Source: DATJGR01 sp963787045 (lineage in GTDB: Bacteria > Pseudomonadota > Gammaproteobacteria > Pseudomonadales > Azotimanducaceae). Taken from it: a stretch of 64,000 bases of DNA. Below are positions 43,669 through 53,115 of this stretch, piece by piece (position 1 is the stretch's first letter; every line of letters begins with the position of its first letter). The stretch is taken from the NCBI GenBank assembly GCA_963787045.1, contig CAWBBR010000008.1, forward strand, positions 1 to 64,000. Direction: 5' to 3'. Below the pieces are notes generated by a model. It ran no database searches. It was not told where the DNA came from and was given only the letters and a program-made list of their open reading frames with translations. The position numbers were made by a program, and so were the translations under genes.

Positions 43669-46435
43669 TTTCGACCCGCACGCCCTGGAACAAACGTTGT
43701 ATCGGGAGTGGGAACAGGCCGGATATTTCGAGCCGAGCGGCAACGGCAAACCGTACTGCATCATGATTCCGCCGCCGAACGTGACCGGCTCGCTGCACAT
43801 GGGCCATGCGTTCCAGCACACGATCATGGACACGCTGATCCGCTATCGGCGCATGAAGGGCGAAAAGACGCTGTGGCAGATGGGCACCGACCACGCCGGC
43901 ATCTCGACGCAGATGCTGGTCGAGCGGCAACTGAACGCGCAAGGAATCACGAAAGCGGAACTCGGGCGCGACGCATTCATCGACAAAGTGTGGGAGTGGA
44001 AAGATGCGTCGGGCGGACGCATCTCCGAACAGATCCGTCGGATGGGCTCTTCGCTCGCCTGGAGCCGCGAACGCTTCACGATGGACGAAGGTTTCTCCAA
44101 CGCGGTGCGCGAAGTGTTCGTCCGTCTGTACGACGAAGGCCTGATCTACCGCGGCCGCCGCCTGGTCAACTGGGACCCGGAGCTCAAGACCGCGATTTCC
44201 GACCTCGAAGTCGACAACGACGAAGAACAAGGCAGCCTCTGGCACTTTCGCTATCCGCTGTGTGACGGCGCTCGCACGGCCGCCGGACTCGATTACCTGG
44301 TGGTTGCGACGACTCGCCCCGAGACGATGCTCGGCGACACGGCGGTAGCCGTTCATCCCGACGACGAACGCTACAAAGCGCTCATTGGCGCGCGCGTTCG
44401 GCTGCCGCTGGCCGATCGGGAGATTCCCGTCATCGCCGACACCTATGTCGATCCATCGTTCGGCAGCGGTTGCGTAAAGATCACTCCGGCACACGACTTC
44501 AACGACTATGCGGTCGGCGAGCGCCACGGCTTGCCGATGATCAACATCTTCACCGCCGATGCGCACCTCAACGACGCCGTTCCTTACGGCTACCGCGGCC
44601 TCGACCGCACCGTTGCGCGCAAGCGCGTCGTCGCCGATCTCGAAGCGGCCGGCTTCGTCGAGAAAATCGAACCGCACAAACTGATGGTGCCGCGCGGCGA
44701 CCGCTCCGGCGCCGTCATCGAACCATGGCTGACGGATCAGTGGTTCGTTTCGATCGCGCCGCTCGCGAAACCCGCCATCGAAGTCGTTGAACGCGGCGAG
44801 ATCGAGTTCGTGCCGAAGCAATACGAGAACCTGTATTTCGCGTGGATGCGCGACATCCGCGACTGGTGCATCAGCCGCCAGCAATGGTGGGGACATCGCA
44901 TCCCCGCCTGGTACGACACAAGCGGTGGCATCTACGTCGGCCGCGACGAAGCCGAAGTGCGCCAGAAATACAAACTCGCCGCGGACGTCGCGTTGACGCC
45001 CGACGACGACGTGCTCGAAACCTGGTTCTCGTCTGCGTTGTGGACGTTCGGCACGCTCGGTTGGCCGGAAAAAACCGTCGAACTCGAGACGTACCACCCG
45101 ACCGACGTGCTGGTCACCGGGCACGACATCATCTTTTTCTGGGTCGCCCGGATGATCATGATGACGCTGCACTTCACCGGTCAGGTGCCGTTCCGCAAGG
45201 TCTATATCACCGGCCTCGTGCGCGACGCTGAAGGCCAGAAGATGTCGAAGAGCCGCGGCAACGGCCTCGACCCGCTCGACTTCGTCGACGGCATCTCGCT
45301 CGACGATCTGGTGGCCAAGCGCGTCGACGGGTTGATGCAGCCGCAGATGGCCAAAGCGATCGAGAAGGCCACGCGGCGCGACTTTCCGGACGGCATTCCG
45401 TCGTTCGGCACCGACGCGTTGCGGTTCGCGTTCTGCGCGCTCGCTTCCACCGGCCGCGACGTTCGATTCGATCTGAAGCGGATCGAGGGATATCGAAACT
45501 TCTGCAACAAGCTGTGGAACGCGACCAAGTTCGTGTTGATGAACACCGAGGGCGCGATCCTGGCGGGGCCGTCAGAGGAAACGCTGGCGGACCGTTGGAT
45601 CGGGTCGCGGCTGAAACGCATGCTCACGGACGCAGAACGCGCAATCGACACGTATCGATTCGACCTGCTCGCGAACATCATCTACGACTTCGCCTGGCAC
45701 GAGTACTGCGACTGGTACCTCGAACTGACCAAACCGCTGTTGTGGGACGAAGGCGCGAGCGCCGAGATACAACGCGGCACGCGCCGCTCGCTGCTCAAGG
45801 TGCTCGAACTGCTGTTGCGCGCCGCGCACCCGATCATTCCGTTCATCACCGACGCATTGTGGCGCCGCGTTGCGCCCCTCACCGGGATCGCTGGCGAGAC
45901 GATCATGGTGGCGCCGTATCCGGAGGCTGCGGAACTCACCGACGATCCGTTCGCGGAAGCCGCGATCGAGTGGTTGAAAGGCGTCGTGCTGGCGGTGCGG
46001 ACGATCCGCGGTGAAATGAACATCAAACCCGGCCAGACGATGACGCTGTTGCTGCAGGGGGGCGGCGTCGCCGATCGCGAGCGATTGGCTGCGACCGAAA
46101 CGCTGCTCAAGCGCATGGCGAAACTCGATCGCATCGAATGGCTTGCAGACGGCGCGGAACCGCCACCGGCGGCGATGCAGCTGGTCGGCGAATTGAAGCT
46201 GATGGTGCCGCTCGCGGGATTGATCGACGTTGTGGCCGAGCGCGCACGACTCGACAAGGAAATCGCACGGCGCCGTCAGGAACTGGCGCGCATCGAGGGC
46301 AAACTGGGCAATGCGGGCTTCGTTGCGAAAGCGCCGGCCGAAGTCGTTGCGAAGGAACGCGAGCGGGCGGCGGAAATCCAGAACGCCATCGATACGCTGT
46401 CGACGCAACGCGGCGCGCTCGAGTCGCTGGCGTAA
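43658..46435 (+). CDS. valS: Valyl-tRNA synthetase
   Basis: This 925-residue class I synthetase has the HIGH motif as GSLHMGHAF near residue 45 and KMSKSRGN near residue 529. An editing domain (TTRPETMLGDTAVAVHP) lies between them, and a C-terminal tRNA-binding coiled coil (RLDKEIARRRQELARIEGKL) follows. All are standard for ValS. It attaches valine to tRNA-Val and edits threonine. The start overlaps the preceding gene by 11 bp. Confidence 0.97.
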   Translation: MESSFDPHALEQTLYREWEQAGYFEPSGNGKPYCIMIPPPNVTGSLHMGHAFQHTIMDTLIRYRRMKGEKTLWQMGTDHAGISTQMLVERQLNAQGITKAELGRDAFIDKVWEWKDASGGRISEQIRRMGSSLAWSRERFTMDEGFSNAVREVFVRLYDEGLIYRGRRLVNWDPELKTAISDLEVDNDEEQGSLWHFRYPLCDGARTAAGLDYLVVATTRPETMLGDTAVAVHPDDERYKALIGARVRLPLADREIPVIADTYVDPSFGSGCVKITPAHDFNDYAVGERHGLPMINIFTADAHLNDAVPYGYRGLDRTVARKRVVADLEAAGFVEKIEPHKLMVPRGDRSGAVIEPWLTDQWFVSIAPLAKPAIEVVERGEIEFVPKQYENLYFAWMRDIRDWCISRQQWWGHRIPAWYDTSGGIYVGRDEAEVRQKYKLAADVALTPDDDVLETWFSSALWTFGTLGWPEKTVELETYHPTDVLVTGHDIIFFWVARMIMMTLHFTGQVPFRKVYITGLVRDAEGQKMSKSRGNGLDPLDFVDGISLDDLVAKRVDGLMQPQMAKAIEKATRRDFPDGIPSFGTDALRFAFCALASTGRDVRFDLKRIEGYRNFCNKLWNATKFVLMNTEGAILAGPSEETLADRWIGSRLKRMLTDAERAIDTYRFDLLANIIYDFAWHEYCDWYLELTKPLLWDEGASAEIQRGTRRSLLKVLELLLRAAHPIIPFITDALWRRVAPLTGIAGETIMVAPYPEAAELTDDPFAEAAIEWLKGVVLAVRTIRGEMNIKPGQTMTLLLQGGGVADRERLAATETLLKRMAKLDRIEWLADGAEPPPAAMQLVGELKLMVPLAGLIDVVAERARLDKEIARRRQELARIEGKLGNAGFVAKAPAEVVAKERERAAEIQNAIDTLSTQRGALESLA

Positions 46436-46445
46436 GGCGAAGCGA

Positions 46446-47414
46446 TCAGCCGATCGACATGACCACTTTGCCGAACGTCTGATCGGCGGCGACGAGCGCG
46501 TGCGCGCGATCGGCTTCCTCGATGGGAATCACCGCGTCGACGATCGGCTTGATCGAACCGTTCTCGATCTGCGGCCACACCACACGCTCCAGATCCGCCA
46601 TCACCGCCGACTTGGCGGCGATCGAACGGGCGCGCAACGTCGAGCCGATCACGCGCAGACGTTTCATCATCATCAGACCGAGTTCGAGTTCGGCCACGGC
46701 GCCGCCCATCAGCCCGATGATCACCAGACGACCGTCGCTGCGCAGCGCGCGCAGGTTTGCTTTCAGATAGCCGGCCCCGACCGGATCGAGAATCACGTCG
46801 AACCCCTGCCCGTCGGTCCAGCCCGCCACGCGATCGCCGAACGCACCGGCGTGGCGATTGGCGCCGCCCGCGGCTCCCAGCGCGACGCACCGCTCGACTT
46901 TGTCGTCGCTGCCGACCGTTACGAAGCACGGGCTCCGATTCATTTTGCAGAGCTGGATGCCGGCCGTACCGACGCCGCTCGCGCCCGCATGCAACAGCAC
47001 CCGTTCGCCGACCGCGAGGCGTGCCTCGATGAAGAGGTTCAGATAAGCCGTTGCGAACACTTCCGGCAGCGCCGCGGCCTGCTCGAACGTCAGACCTTTC
47101 GGAATGCGCAACGCCTGGCCGGCCGGAACGCTCACCAGTTCGGCATAGCCGCCGCCGGCCAGCAACGCGCAGACGCGGTCGCCAACCCGATGCGATGTGA
47201 CGCCTTCACCCACCGCAACGACCTCTCCGGCACATTCGAGGCCGAGGATCGGGCTCGCGCCGGGCGGCGGCGGATACGCGCCGGCGCGTTGCGCGAGATC
47301 GGCGCGATTGATCGCGGTCGCGCGATTGCGGATCAATATTTCGCCGGCCCCTGCGACGGGGTCTGCTGCATCGCGCCAGCGCAGCGCGTTGTCATCGACG
47401 GTGATCGCTTTCAT
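46446..47414 (-). CDS. NAD(P)H quinone oxidoreductase (PIG3/zeta-crystallin-type MDR)
   Basis: This 322-residue zinc-free medium-chain dehydrogenase starts MKAITVDDNALRWRD and has ILGLECAGEVVAVGEGV, then LLHAGASGVGTAGIQLCK as the NADPH fold and DVILDPVGAGYLKANL. The layout is that of PIG3-type quinone reductases. It is convergent with valS (10 bp gap). The hisF gene is 11 bp upstream on the same strand, suggesting co-transcription. Confidence 0.86.
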   Translation of the reverse strand: MKAITVDDNALRWRDAADPVAGAGEILIRNRATAINRADLAQRAGAYPPPPGASPILGLECAGEVVAVGEGVTSHRVGDRVCALLAGGGYAELVSVPAGQALRIPKGLTFEQAAALPEVFATAYLNLFIEARLAVGERVLLHAGASGVGTAGIQLCKMNRSPCFVTVGSDDKVERCVALGAAGGANRHAGAFGDRVAGWTDGQGFDVILDPVGAGYLKANLRALRSDGRLVIIGLMGGAVAELELGLMMMKRLRVIGSTLRARSIAAKSAVMADLERVVWPQIENGSIKPIVDAVIPIEEADRAHALVAADQTFGKVVMSIG

Positions 47415-47425
47415 CGTTCGTCCCG

Positions 47426-48205
47426 TTACCAGTTCATTCGCATCTTGATGTCGCGTCGATGCAGATACGTCTTCAGTTCGCTGATGCGATAGTCGCCGTA
47501 GTGCACCATCGATGCCACCAGCGCGGCATCGGCCTTCCCCTTCGTCAAAACGTCGTACAGGTGTTCGGGTTTGCCTGCGCCGCCCGACGCGATTACCGGA
47601 ATGCGCACCGCTTCCGACAGCAGCCGCGTCAGCTCGAGTTCGTACCCTTCGCGGGTGCCGTCGGCGTCGATCGAGTTGATCACCAGTTCGCCGGCGCCGA
47701 GCCGCTCGCCCTCGAGCGCCCACGCGAGCGCGTCCTTTCCGGTACGCGTGCGTCCGCCGTGAATCACGATTTCGTAGCCGGACGGACACCGAGCGGTGTC
47801 GTCGACGGCTTTGATGTCCATCGACAGCACGATGTTCTGATTGCCGATCGCATCGGCGCATTCGGCGATCAGCGCCGGTCGCTCCACCGCCGCGGTGTTG
47901 ACGTTGATCTTCTCGGCGCCGGCAAGACGCAGGTCGGTCGCGTCGGCAAGCGTTCGTACGCCGCCGCCCACCGAGAGCGGGATGAACACCTGCGCCGCCA
48001 CCGCTTCCACGACGTCGAGCATGATGCGGCGCTTGTCGCTGGAAGCGGTGATGTCGTAGAACACCAGCTCGTCGAGGCCGTCTTCGTAGTATTCGCGCGC
48101 TTTCTGCACCGGATCGCCGATGTCTTTCGTGTCGACGAATTTGACGCTCTTTGCGAGCTTGCCGTTGCGCACGTCGAGGCACGCGATGAGGCGCTTGCTC
48201 AGCAC
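47426..48205 (-). CDS. hisF: Imidazole glycerol phosphate synthase cyclase subunit HisF
   Basis: This 259-residue TIM barrel has both catalytic Asp residues: RLIACLDVRNG (Asp11) and IVLSMDIKAV (about Asp130), plus the phosphate loops SVGGGVRTL and IASGGAGKPEH. It uses ammonia from HisH to form imidazole-glycerol phosphate and AICAR. The start overlaps the hisH 3' end by 7 bp. Several family-conserved segments differ from the E. coli type (for example KSVKFVDTKDIGDP), so it may belong to a separate HisF clade. Confidence 0.88.
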   Translation of the reverse strand: MLSKRLIACLDVRNGKLAKSVKFVDTKDIGDPVQKAREYYEDGLDELVFYDITASSDKRRIMLDVVEAVAAQVFIPLSVGGGVRTLADATDLRLAGAEKINVNTAAVERPALIAECADAIGNQNIVLSMDIKAVDDTARCPSGYEIVIHGGRTRTGKDALAWALEGERLGAGELVINSIDADGTREGYELELTRLLSEAVRIPVIASGGAGKPEHLYDVLTKGKADAALVASMVHYGDYRISELKTYLHRRDIKMRMNW

Positions 48206-48819
48206 GGCAGCCCGTCCCAGGTGGCAAAGCAGCCGAGCAGCTCGAGGCCCGTCCTGCCGCTCTTTTCAGGGTGAAACTGCGTGGCGAAGTAGTTCGCGCG
48301 CCCCAACGCGCACGCAAAGGTGCGCTCGTACTCGGTGGTCGCGTACACTTCCGCGCTTTGCTTCGGCTGCGGATAGTAGCCATGCACGAAGTAGAACTCG
48401 GCGCCCGGCGAGACCTTCCGCAGCAAGGGGTGCGCTTTCACGACGGTGACTTCGTTCCAGCCCATGTGCGGAATCTTCAGCGCCGGATCGTCGAGGCGGA
48501 ACCGCACCACGCGACCCTCGATCAGCCCGAGCGTGGGTGTGTCGCCCTCCTCCGAATGATCGAGCGAGATCTGCAGTCCGAGGCAGATGCCGAGCACCGG
48601 CGTGCCGGCATCGAGTGCGTGTCGCAACGCGACGTCGAGCCCCGACGCTTTGATGCTCTTCATCGCGCTGCCTGCCGCACCGACGCCGGGAAATATCACG
48701 CGATCAGCGTGTGCGACCAATCTTGCGTCGTTGGTGATGCGCGCCGTCAGGCCGACCTCGGCACACGCGCGTTGCACGCTGCGCAAATTGCCGGCGTCGT
48801 AGTCGATGATGACCGTCAT
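48199..48819 (-). CDS. hisH: Imidazole glycerol phosphate synthase glutaminase subunit HisH
   Basis: This 206-residue class I glutamine amidotransferase has the nucleophile Cys in VLGICLGLQ and the His-x-Glu in ATQFHPEKSG; the start is IIDYDAGNLRSV. It supplies ammonia to HisF, which overlaps it. No other his gene is in the window. The divergent gene is hemH. Confidence 0.92.
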   Translation of the reverse strand: MTVIIDYDAGNLRSVQRACAEVGLTARITNDARLVAHADRVIFPGVGAAGSAMKSIKASGLDVALRHALDAGTPVLGICLGLQISLDHSEEGDTPTLGLIEGRVVRFRLDDPALKIPHMGWNEVTVVKAHPLLRKVSPGAEFYFVHGYYPQPKQSAEVYATTEYERTFACALGRANYFATQFHPEKSGRTGLELLGCFATWDGLPC

Positions 48820-48884
48820 CGCTCATGACTTTGAAAAAGAGCGCGGATACTATCCCATCGCTTTGCATCAACCAAGGATACGGC

Positions 48885-49922
48885 GTGCGGCACCGCGGCA
48901 TTCTGCTCGTCAATCTCGGATCTCCCGCCAGCACCACCGTCACCGACGTCCGCCGCTATCTGAACGAGTTTCTGATGGATCCTTACGTCATCGACTCGCC
49001 GTGGCTCGTTCGCAAGGTCATCGTGTCCGGATTCATCCTTCCGTTTCGCCCCAAACGAACCGCACACGCGTACGAGCGCATCTGGGAGTCGACCGGATCA
49101 CCGCTGTTGCGCCATTCCGAATCGTTCCGCGCCGCGTTGGCGCAACGCGTGTCGTTTCCGGTCGAACTCGCGATGCGCTATGGCGAGCCGACGATCCGAA
49201 GCGGCGTTGCCAATCTGATCGCGGCCGGCGTCGATGAATTGCTGTTGCTGCCGATGTATCCGCATCACGCCGATTCGACGCGCACGACTTCGATCGAAGT
49301 CGTCGAGCGGGAACTCGCGCGGCAGAATTCGCACGTTAGCCTCATCGTTCTACCGCCGTTCTTCGACGAGCCGAACTATATCGACGCGCTCGCACGATCG
49401 ATCGCCCGAAATACGCCGGCGGACTCGCAACTGCTGCTGTTCAGCTACCACGGTCTTCCGGAACGTCACATCACCCGGTCCGATCCCACCGGCAATCACT
49501 GCCTGAAGACGAACGACTGCTGCGAGCGCGTTTCGCCCGCCCACGCGACGTGCTATCGACACCAGGTCTTCGAAACGTCGCGCGCGGTCGCCGCCCGGTT
49601 GGGACTGACGAGCGACCAATGGCGCGTGAGCTTTCAATCCCGCCTCGGCCGGCTGCCGTGGCTGCGGCCGTACACCGACGAGCTGCTCGACACGCTGCCA
49701 CGGCAGGGGATCGCCCGACTGACGGTGGTCTGCCCGGCATTCGTGGCCGACAACCTCGAGACGCTGGAGGAGATCGGGATCACCGGCCGCGAACACTTTC
49801 TCGCGGCCGGCGGCGAAGCGCTCACGCTGGTGCCTTGTCTGAATGACGATCCTCGCTGGGTCGATGCGGTTGCCGCCTGGTGCAGCGCCGAGTACGAGAC
49901 CCGGTCTGCGCATGGAAGCTGA
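48885..49922 (+). CDS. hemH: Ferrochelatase HemH with Cys-rich insertion
   Basis: This 345-residue protein has the ferrochelatase core: GILLVNLGSPAS, the catalytic His in LLFSYHGLPERH, and VCPAFVADNLETLEEI. A segment C-x5-CC-x9-C after SDPTGNH carries four cysteines, as in ferrochelatases with an internal 2Fe-2S cluster. The GTG at 48885 with AAGGA 6 nt upstream is taken as start; the frame is open 20 codons further. It inserts Fe2+ into protoporphyrin IX. Its stop lies within the start of the carboxylesterase gene. Confidence 0.92.
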   Translation: MRHRGILLVNLGSPASTTVTDVRRYLNEFLMDPYVIDSPWLVRKVIVSGFILPFRPKRTAHAYERIWESTGSPLLRHSESFRAALAQRVSFPVELAMRYGEPTIRSGVANLIAAGVDELLLLPMYPHHADSTRTTSIEVVERELARQNSHVSLIVLPPFFDEPNYIDALARSIARNTPADSQLLLFSYHGLPERHITRSDPTGNHCLKTNDCCERVSPAHATCYRHQVFETSRAVAARLGLTSDQWRVSFQSRLGRLPWLRPYTDELLDTLPRQGIARLTVVCPAFVADNLETLEEIGITGREHFLAAGGEALTLVPCLNDDPRWVDAVAAWCSAEYETRSAHGS

Positions 49923-51375
49923 AACCCGAGTTCGGCTGTCGGACGGCGTCGTCGCGGGGCGAGTGCACGGTTCTGCGGTGCGATTCCTGGGCATTCGATT
50001 CGCAGCGCCGGCCGCCGGCGACGCACGCTTCCGCGCACCAGCCGCGCCGATCGGTTGGGACGGCGTGTTCGACGCGTTCGCAACCGGCGCCGGCTCCGCA
50101 GCAGGCTAAAACCGTTGGCGTAGGTCTGCGCGGCGCCACGCGCGTCGACGAAGACTGCCTGCACCTGAACGTATACGCGCCGGCGCATGCTTCGGAACCG
50201 CTACCTGTCTTCGTGTGGATCTATGGTGGCGGATTCATCCATGGCGACGGCGCGGACCCGTTGTTCGACGGCTCGAATCTCGCCGTAGCCGGCGCGATGG
50301 TGGTGGTAACGATCAACTACCGCCTTGGCGTGTGGGGCTTCGTACCGTTGCACGAGCGCAACGTCGGACTGCGCGACCAGATCGCCGCGCTGGAATGGGT
50401 GAAGCGCAACATCGCCGCGTTCGGCGGGGACCCGGACAACGTCACCGTTGCCGGCGAATCGGCCGGGGCAATGAGCATCTGCAACCTGCTGGCCGCCCCG
50501 TCTGCGCGCGGCCTGTTCCATCGCGCGATCGCACAGAGCGGCGCCGCGGACAACGTCGCGTCACGGGCGCAGGCCGATGAAACGGCCGCCGTTCTGCGCG
50601 AGGAGCTCCGGCGCGGATCCGGACGACGCCGACGTAGCAACGCTTTTGCGGGCGCAACACGCAGTCATGAGTCGTTTGCGACCGGTGCACCACGCGAGCC
50701 CGATTCGGCCTCACGTCGATGGCGACCTGCTACCGATGGATCCGCGGACCGCTGCACCGGGCGGCGCACGCGTGCCGCTGATCATCGGGATGAATCGAGA
50801 CGAGTATCGTCTGTACATCCGTTCGAGCCTCAAACTCGACGACGCCGGTCTGACGAGCCATCTGGTGCGCCGACTGAAGGAACGCGGCGCGTCCGATCCT
50901 TCCGCGTTCGCGGCGCGCGTGCTCGCGCACTATCGAAGCCTTGCTCGAGACGCGCGCAATCCGAATGCGGCGATGCTCTCCGACATCGAAACCGAACTGC
51001 GCTTCCGCGATCCGATGTTTCGCTACGCGATCGCACGCGGCGCGAACACATGGGTATATCAATTCGACTGGCCGTCGCCGGCGCTGCGCGGCTGGTTGGG
51101 CGCAACGCACGCGATCGAGATTCCGTTCGTATTCGGCAACTTCGAACAGCCTTCGATCGCCAAGTTCGCCGGCGCCGGTCCCGACGCCACCGCGCTGTCG
51201 CGACAGATGATGTCGATGTGGGCGCACTTCGCGCGGTACGGCGAGCCGCCGCACACCTGGTTGCCGTTCACCGCGAGCGCGCGGATGCAGATGCACTTCA
51301 ACCGCCACGTCGATTGTCGGGCGGCCGACGAGGATCGCGTCGGTGCGGCTGTGGGACGAAATACTCGGTCGTTGA
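49912..51375 (+). CDS. Type B carboxylesterase (three frameshifts)
   Basis: The reconstructed product of about 485 residues is an alpha/beta carboxylesterase. It has the start LSDGVVAGRVHGSAVRFLGI, EDCLHLNVYAP, the oxyanion GGGF in VWIYGGGFIHGD, the nucleophile elbow VAGESAGAMS, the acidic residue around NRDEYRLY and the His in WLGATHAIEIPF. Frames change near 50100, 50608 and 51335; the last restores a normal RLWDEILGR end. ATG at 49912 overlaps hemH by 11 bp. The breaks are one-base indels without nonsense codons and are probably errors, though a real pseudogene is possible. The gene converges with the SLOG-like gene, one base apart. Confidence 0.78.
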
Positions 51376-51376
51376 C

Positions 51377-53115
51377 TCAGCCGACCGTCGAAATCGGCCG
51401 CTCGCGCAACCGCAGAATCCACTGACCGTTTTCGCGCAGCGCCGCGTCGCCCAACTCGCGCAGGATCCGTCGGCGTTCCGACGTGCGGGTCGTCGCCGCG
51501 AGTTGTCGCTGCGCATTCGAGAGAATGCGTTCCATGAACTGATACTGGTTGATCGACTCTCCCTCTGCGGTTCGCAGCGCAAAGTGCTGGCGCAGCGTCG
51601 CGATGACCGGCAGAAACCCCATCAGGGCGATCAACCGAGTTGGTCGGTTGCCGTTCGAACAGCAGTTGCGCAAGCGCGAGCCATCCGGCCAGCAGCAGAC
51701 CGGCGGCGAACGACGTGCGATCCAAGGCATTCCGGTAAAGCGATGCCACTTCAGCAGCCGCGGCCAGCGTTCGTCGGAAGTAGTTCAACTGATCACTCGA
51801 CCCAGTCGCGTACCGCGATCTCGACACCCCGATCGGACGGTGTTTCATCGGTCGCATCGTCCCTTTGACCCGCAACGCGCAGCATGTTCCGGATCCAGCC
51901 GAGTTCGAGATCCTGGCGCTTCAGAAACCCGTCGTGACCGAACCGACTTACCGACGGACGCTCGACACCGGCAATCGCCCAGTAGAACTGAACGCGCAGC
52001 GCCTCGGCCAATACGCGGTAGTCCATGGTAGCGACGCTGCCAGCCGCCGCGGCTCGCGAGCGAGATAAGCCGCGATGCTCGACGCCATGAAGACCCAATA
52101 CGGATAGATCATCAGATCCCAACCACGGCAAGTTCGTCGTACGCGAATGAAGCAGAGGCCGGCGAGCCCGGCGAATCACATACAGCCCGCACAACGCATT
52201 GCGCGTGCGATTCTGATAGTGCTTCGCGAGGCACGTCGGCGACTCTGAACGACTCCGCAATGGCGCGCGTGCCCTGGTCGATGACGGCATCGATATCGCT
52301 GCGCGAGCAACTCGTTCGGTTCGCTGTTCGATCAGTCCGCTGATGGCGCGTCACATCCTGACTGAACTCGACCATGCGTCGCAGCACGACCTCGTATCGC
52401 GCCGGCATGTCACGCGTGCGCGGCGTCTCGTGATCGCGCGACAACCACCAGGCCTCGCCGGCGCGCAGCGGCGGCGACGGCGCCCCGTCCGGTCGATCGC
52501 GCGAACAGACGACGTGATGCACGAGGTCGCTCTCGTCGTCGCTGTCGTCGAGCCGCGAGCTTGGTTCGCCGTCGGTGAGACCCGGCATGTAGTCGTCCTG
52601 GTGGTACCGGATGATCTGCGCGGTTCCACCGGAGGCGCCGTTCTCGTTGCCGTCCCACAAGCGCCAGCAGAATGTGGCAGTGCGCCGCGATGAATGCACC
52701 GAGCTGCGCGTACTGCAGGTCGCGCTTCGGTCCCGGATGCGTGACGTCGTCCGCCGTGCTGTCGCCGACGAGCGGAAGCGTCAGCACGTTGCCGGTGCCG
52801 CAGAATCTCCCGATACTCGTCGAGCGACGCTCACGTCGAAGTCGTGCTCGTACAGATCCGTCGGCATCGGCAGTACGTACGTTACCGGCGATGTGCAACG
52901 ACTTGCGCGACATCGGCAACGAGTCGGTCGGCGCCGTCCGCGAGCGACGTGAGCACCGTGACGCGCAGATCGGGGTATTTGCGTTGCAGCGTGTCCAGGA
53001 AAGTCTCGAACCCGCGCCCCAGCATCGCAGTTCTCCGCGGCACGAGATCGCGATGCCCGATGGCGCCGATGACCAGCGGCACGCGCACATCGGCGCCGGT
53101 GGTCGCCTCGATCAT
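51377..53115 (-). pseudogene. SLOG-like nucleotide-binding domain fused to multi-transmembrane effector-like region (many frameshifts)
   Basis: About 575 residues if joined. N-terminal SLOG-type Rossmann domain: LVIGAIGHRDLVP, LTSLADGADRLVADVA, VLPMPTDLYEHDF, then GAFIAAHCHILLALWDGN and GGTAQIIRYH. The C-terminal part has two pairs of membrane helices (FAGLAGLCFI; MIYPYWVFMASSIAAYL; SFAAGLLLAGWLALAQLLF; LIALMGFLPVIA). Between the pairs lies DYRVLAEALRVQFYWAIAG, and ENGQWILRLRERPI is at the end, like SLOG-associated 2TM (SLATT) effectors. The ATG (53115) overlaps the GST stop (ATGA). At least eight frame changes occur in 1.7 kb, but no in-frame nonsense codon was found inside the segments. It could be a sensor of a nucleotide signal that acts on the membrane; this role is predicted, not shown. 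Confidence 0.6.
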
